From the NCBI GenBank assembly GCA_036732005.1, contig DAINDF010000004.1, positions 200,950-264,949 on the forward strand: a DNA stretch of 64,000 nucleotides. Reading direction: 5' to 3'. The stretch is from UBA1926 sp036732005. GTDB taxonomy: Bacteria > Planctomycetota > Phycisphaerae > Phycisphaerales > UBA1924. Shown piece after piece: positions 62,181-64,000 of this stretch. Below the pieces are notes generated by a model. It had not been told where the DNA came from. It saw only the letters and a list, made by a program, of their open reading frames with translations, and made no database searches. A program made the translations under genes and the position numbers. The first letter of the stretch is position 1, and each line of letters starts with the position of its first letter.

Positions 62181-62789
62181 TCAGTCCTCCCCCTCCGTGT
62201 CGCCCGCGGATTCACCGGGCGGGGGTCCGCCCCCTCCGAGTTCGCGCCGGAGCCACGCGCGCGCCGCTCGCCAGCGCCGGGCCGCGGTGGTCCGCCCGAT
62301 GGACAGATGATCTGCGGCCTGGTCGATGGTCATCCCCCCGAAGTACCGCAGTTCCACGAGGCGGGCGGACTCCTCGTCCTGGGCCGCGAGTTTGGTCAGG
62401 GCTTCGTCGATTGCGAGGACATCGATGGGCTCGAACGGCGAATCGCCGGGCGTCTCAGCGAGACCGGTGTGCAGCGTCAGCGCCCCCATGTCGCCGCCCC
62501 GCTTGAGGCTGTTCCGACCGCGGGCGTGGTCCACCAGCACCCGCCTGATCGAGGAGGCCGCAAGAGACAGAAAATGATCCTGATCGGCCCACACGCCCCC
62601 GTCGAGGTCCGCGAGACGGAGGTACGCCTCGTGCACCACCGCGGTCGCCTGCAGGGTGTGCCCCACGCGCTCGCGACGCATCTGGCTCCGGGCGATCGCG
62701 CGCAGGGTCTCGTACAGACGCTCCATCTCCGCCGCCGATGTGTTTTCGCGCTCGCCGTCGACCAAAGGCCCGAACCCCCGTGCATCCAT
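62181..62789 (-). CDS. ECF-type sigma factor of the TIGR02999 group
   Basis: The 202-residue protein has region 2 with the group's hallmark LQATAVVHEAYLRLAD and WADQDHFLSLAASSIRRVLV, and a region 4 with MTIDQAADHLSIGRTTAARR and WRAARAWLRREL. This group is known for large families in planctomycetes and acidobacteria. Its stop lies just before the kinase start, so the two are co-transcribed, and the kinase is the likely regulator. The start ATG 62,789 has no strong ribosome-binding site. Confidence 0.88.
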   Translation of the reverse strand: MDARGFGPLVDGERENTSAAEMERLYETLRAIARSQMRRERVGHTLQATAVVHEAYLRLADLDGGVWADQDHFLSLAASSIRRVLVDHARGRNSLKRGGDMGALTLHTGLAETPGDSPFEPIDVLAIDEALTKLAAQDEESARLVELRYFGGMTIDQAADHLSIGRTTAARRWRAARAWLRRELGGGGPPPGESAGDTEGED

Positions 62790-62991
62790 TACCGCACCCG
62801 AACCGGGCCATCCCCCGGCACGCGGGGAGTCTACCGGAAGCGCTCAAAAAAATATGCAACTCCGCGGTACGCCCCGCCGCTGGTTCTCGCAGCCCCCGGT
62901 GAGGGGCCATGCGTGCAGCGAGCCCCGAGATCGACGAGAGAGCAGATATCAAACCCCCGCGGGGCCATGGTGGCCCGGAAAGGTCTGTCCC

Positions 62992-64000
62992 ATGTTCCCC
63001 CGAACCCCTGCGTTCGCCCTGATCGTCGCCGCCGGCACCACCCTCTTCGCCCCGGCCGTCGCCTCCGCGTCCGGCACGCTCAGCATCGTCACCCACCTCG
63101 GCGGGCTGGTTTACGATGTCAGCGTCGACCCACCCGTCCCCGCGACCCAGATCGGCGGGGTCCCCATCCGCGAGCTCCGCTACAACCCCGACGACGGCGC
63201 CTACGAGATCGTCCTCGTCGGCGACGCGACCTTCACCGAGCGGGTCTATGTCACCGGGACCAACCCCATCCGCTTCATCGTGCACGGCAGCGCCTCGTTC
63301 GCGCCGTCGTGGGATATCGAGACCTTCCTGGGCGTCGGCGGCGGGCTCGGCGGCCCGGGTGGCACGGGCGGAGGAGGCGCGCCCACCCATCCGGGGCAGC
63401 CCGGAGGTCGCGGCGGCGCCGGGGGCGCAGGCGGGGCACCGGGCGGCGATCTCTTCTTGGACGGCGGCCGAGGGGGCGATGGACTCTGGGGTGAGCTGCC
63501 CGCGTCGTCGTCGCAACAGTTTTACCCCGAGGTCGGCCTCCCCGGGATCACCGCGTCCGGCGGCGGTACGGGCCAGGCGGGCTTCCAATCCGGGGTCTCG
63601 GCGCCGGGCGGCGCCGGCGGGCGCGGAGCGGATGCCGCCGTTGCCGAGGGTTTCACGATTCAGGGCGTCCCTGGGGGCGGAGGAGATGACGCCGGCAACC
63701 TGACCACCGCTCCGGGGGGCGTCGGCGGCAACGCCGAAACCGTCGACCGGCTCAGCCCCGGCCATGGGACCCCCGGTTCTCCCGGGGTGCCCGGCAGCGC
63801 CGGCACCTATGGAGGGGCGCCCGATGCGCTGGTCGGCGGCACCGGCGGTGGCGGCGGCGGCGGCGGTGGTGGCGGTGCGTCGGGGGTGCGTGGTCACCCC
63901 GGCAGCGGCGGCGGCGGCGGCGGCGGCGGTGAGGGCGGCGACTACTTCCCGGGCGGCGCCGGCGGGCGAGGCGGCGCCGGCGGGCGGGGCGGCAATGGCG
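62992..64000 (+). CDS. secreted glycine-rich protein, 3' end outside window
   Basis: The frame is open from ATG 62,992 (AAAGG about 9 bases upstream) to the window edge, at least 336 residues. A signal peptide (FALIVAAGTTLFAPAVASAS) is followed by an all-beta domain of about 90 residues (GTLSIVTHLGGLVYDVSVDP, then VLVGDATFTERVYVTG). From about residue 115 the sequence is glycine-dominated (GGPGGTGGGGAP, GGRGGAGGAGGAPGG, runs of eight or nine Gly), like the cell-surface Gly-rich proteins of several bacteria. It has no catalytic motif. I expect a sorting tail (dockerin or PEP-CTERM) beyond the edge. Confidence 0.82.
   Translation, partial: MFPRTPAFALIVAAGTTLFAPAVASASGTLSIVTHLGGLVYDVSVDPPVPATQIGGVPIRELRYNPDDGAYEIVLVGDATFTERVYVTGTNPIRFIVHGSASFAPSWDIETFLGVGGGLGGPGGTGGGGAPTHPGQPGGRGGAGGAGGAPGGDLFLDGGRGGDGLWGELPASSSQQFYPEVGLPGITASGGGTGQAGFQSGVSAPGGAGGRGADAAVAEGFTIQGVPGGGGDDAGNLTTAPGGVGGNAETVDRLSPGHGTPGSPGVPGSAGTYGGAPDALVGGTGGGGGGGGGGGASGVRGHPGSGGGGGGGGEGGDYFPGGAGGRGGAGGRGGNG

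Noticed and set aside
60062..62506. An 814-residue open frame antisense to the kinase gene
   Set aside because: The kinase motifs on the minus strand are complete; the plus-strand frame is a compositional shadow.

Overview
The window looks like chromosomal DNA of a planctomycete of the class Phycisphaerae. This rests on sequence features, not on a search. At least eight secreted proteins end in the short double-helix dockerin tail, closed by a Cys and a final Gly-Cys-Pro/Ser, that is known from this class. One protein carries a PEP-CTERM-like tail, a TIGR02999-type ECF sigma factor is paired with a protein kinase, and GC content is high with few T-rich terminators.

The window divides near 22.8 kb. 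Positions 1-22.8 kb are accessory: lower and uneven GC, an integrase, IS elements, toxin genes and orphan genes. At 22,793-22,839 lies the 3' part of a tRNA-Gly gene (anticodon stem-loop, T arm, 3' acceptor strand) with no 5' half. This is what remains at the distal end of an element integrated into a tRNA gene, so I read it as the right attachment site of an island whose left end is outside the window. From 22.9 kb to the right edge the DNA reads as dense, high-GC host chromosome.

Accessory part, left to right: an unrecognised ORF open at the left edge (2-1636); a four-gene minus-strand operon (6118 to 2175) of a tandem winged-helix regulator, a beta-class DNA methyltransferase, a coiled-coil protein and a HerA/DUF87-type ATPase fused to a PD-(D/E)XK-like nuclease, which looks like an undescribed modification/restriction-type defence system; a DUF2958 gene overlapping a RelE/ParE-like toxin gene; a membrane protein; a second copy of the winged-helix regulator; a small zinc-binding protein; and a tyrosine recombinase (9365-10432). 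Several of these recall archaeal families. Next comes a polymorphic-toxin locus: a 1992-residue secreted RHS/YD-repeat protein with an internal dockerin, a putative immunity gene, then an exact 727-bp duplication of the RHS core joined to a different toxin tip (an orphan RHS-CT module) with its own putative immunity gene. An IS3-family element (19,575-20,800, with matching 13-bp ends and a frameshift site) sits beside an IS5-like transposase remnant. A beta-propeller dockerin protein ends the island.

Core part: octaheme cytochrome with HEAT and TPR repeats; trans-sulfuration PLP enzyme; small membrane protein; phosphohexomutase; two conserved unknowns; PEP-CTERM-type secreted protein; dockerin protein; an apparent five-gene run of ECF sigma factor, anti-sigma-like protein, TPR-CHAT protease, subtilisin-dockerin protease and cation diffusion facilitator (33,615-40,065); five consecutive large dockerin-tailed extracellular proteins on the minus strand (51,651 to 40,114); a five-gene heavy-metal RND efflux operon (59,131 to 52,013); an ECF sigma factor/Ser-Thr kinase pair; and a glycine-rich secreted protein running off the right edge.

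The most promising candidates for undescribed biology are the methyltransferase/HerA-nuclease operon, the sigma/anti-sigma/TPR-CHAT/subtilisin cluster and the dockerin-bearing RHS cassette system. All functional statements come from reading motifs; no database search was possible.
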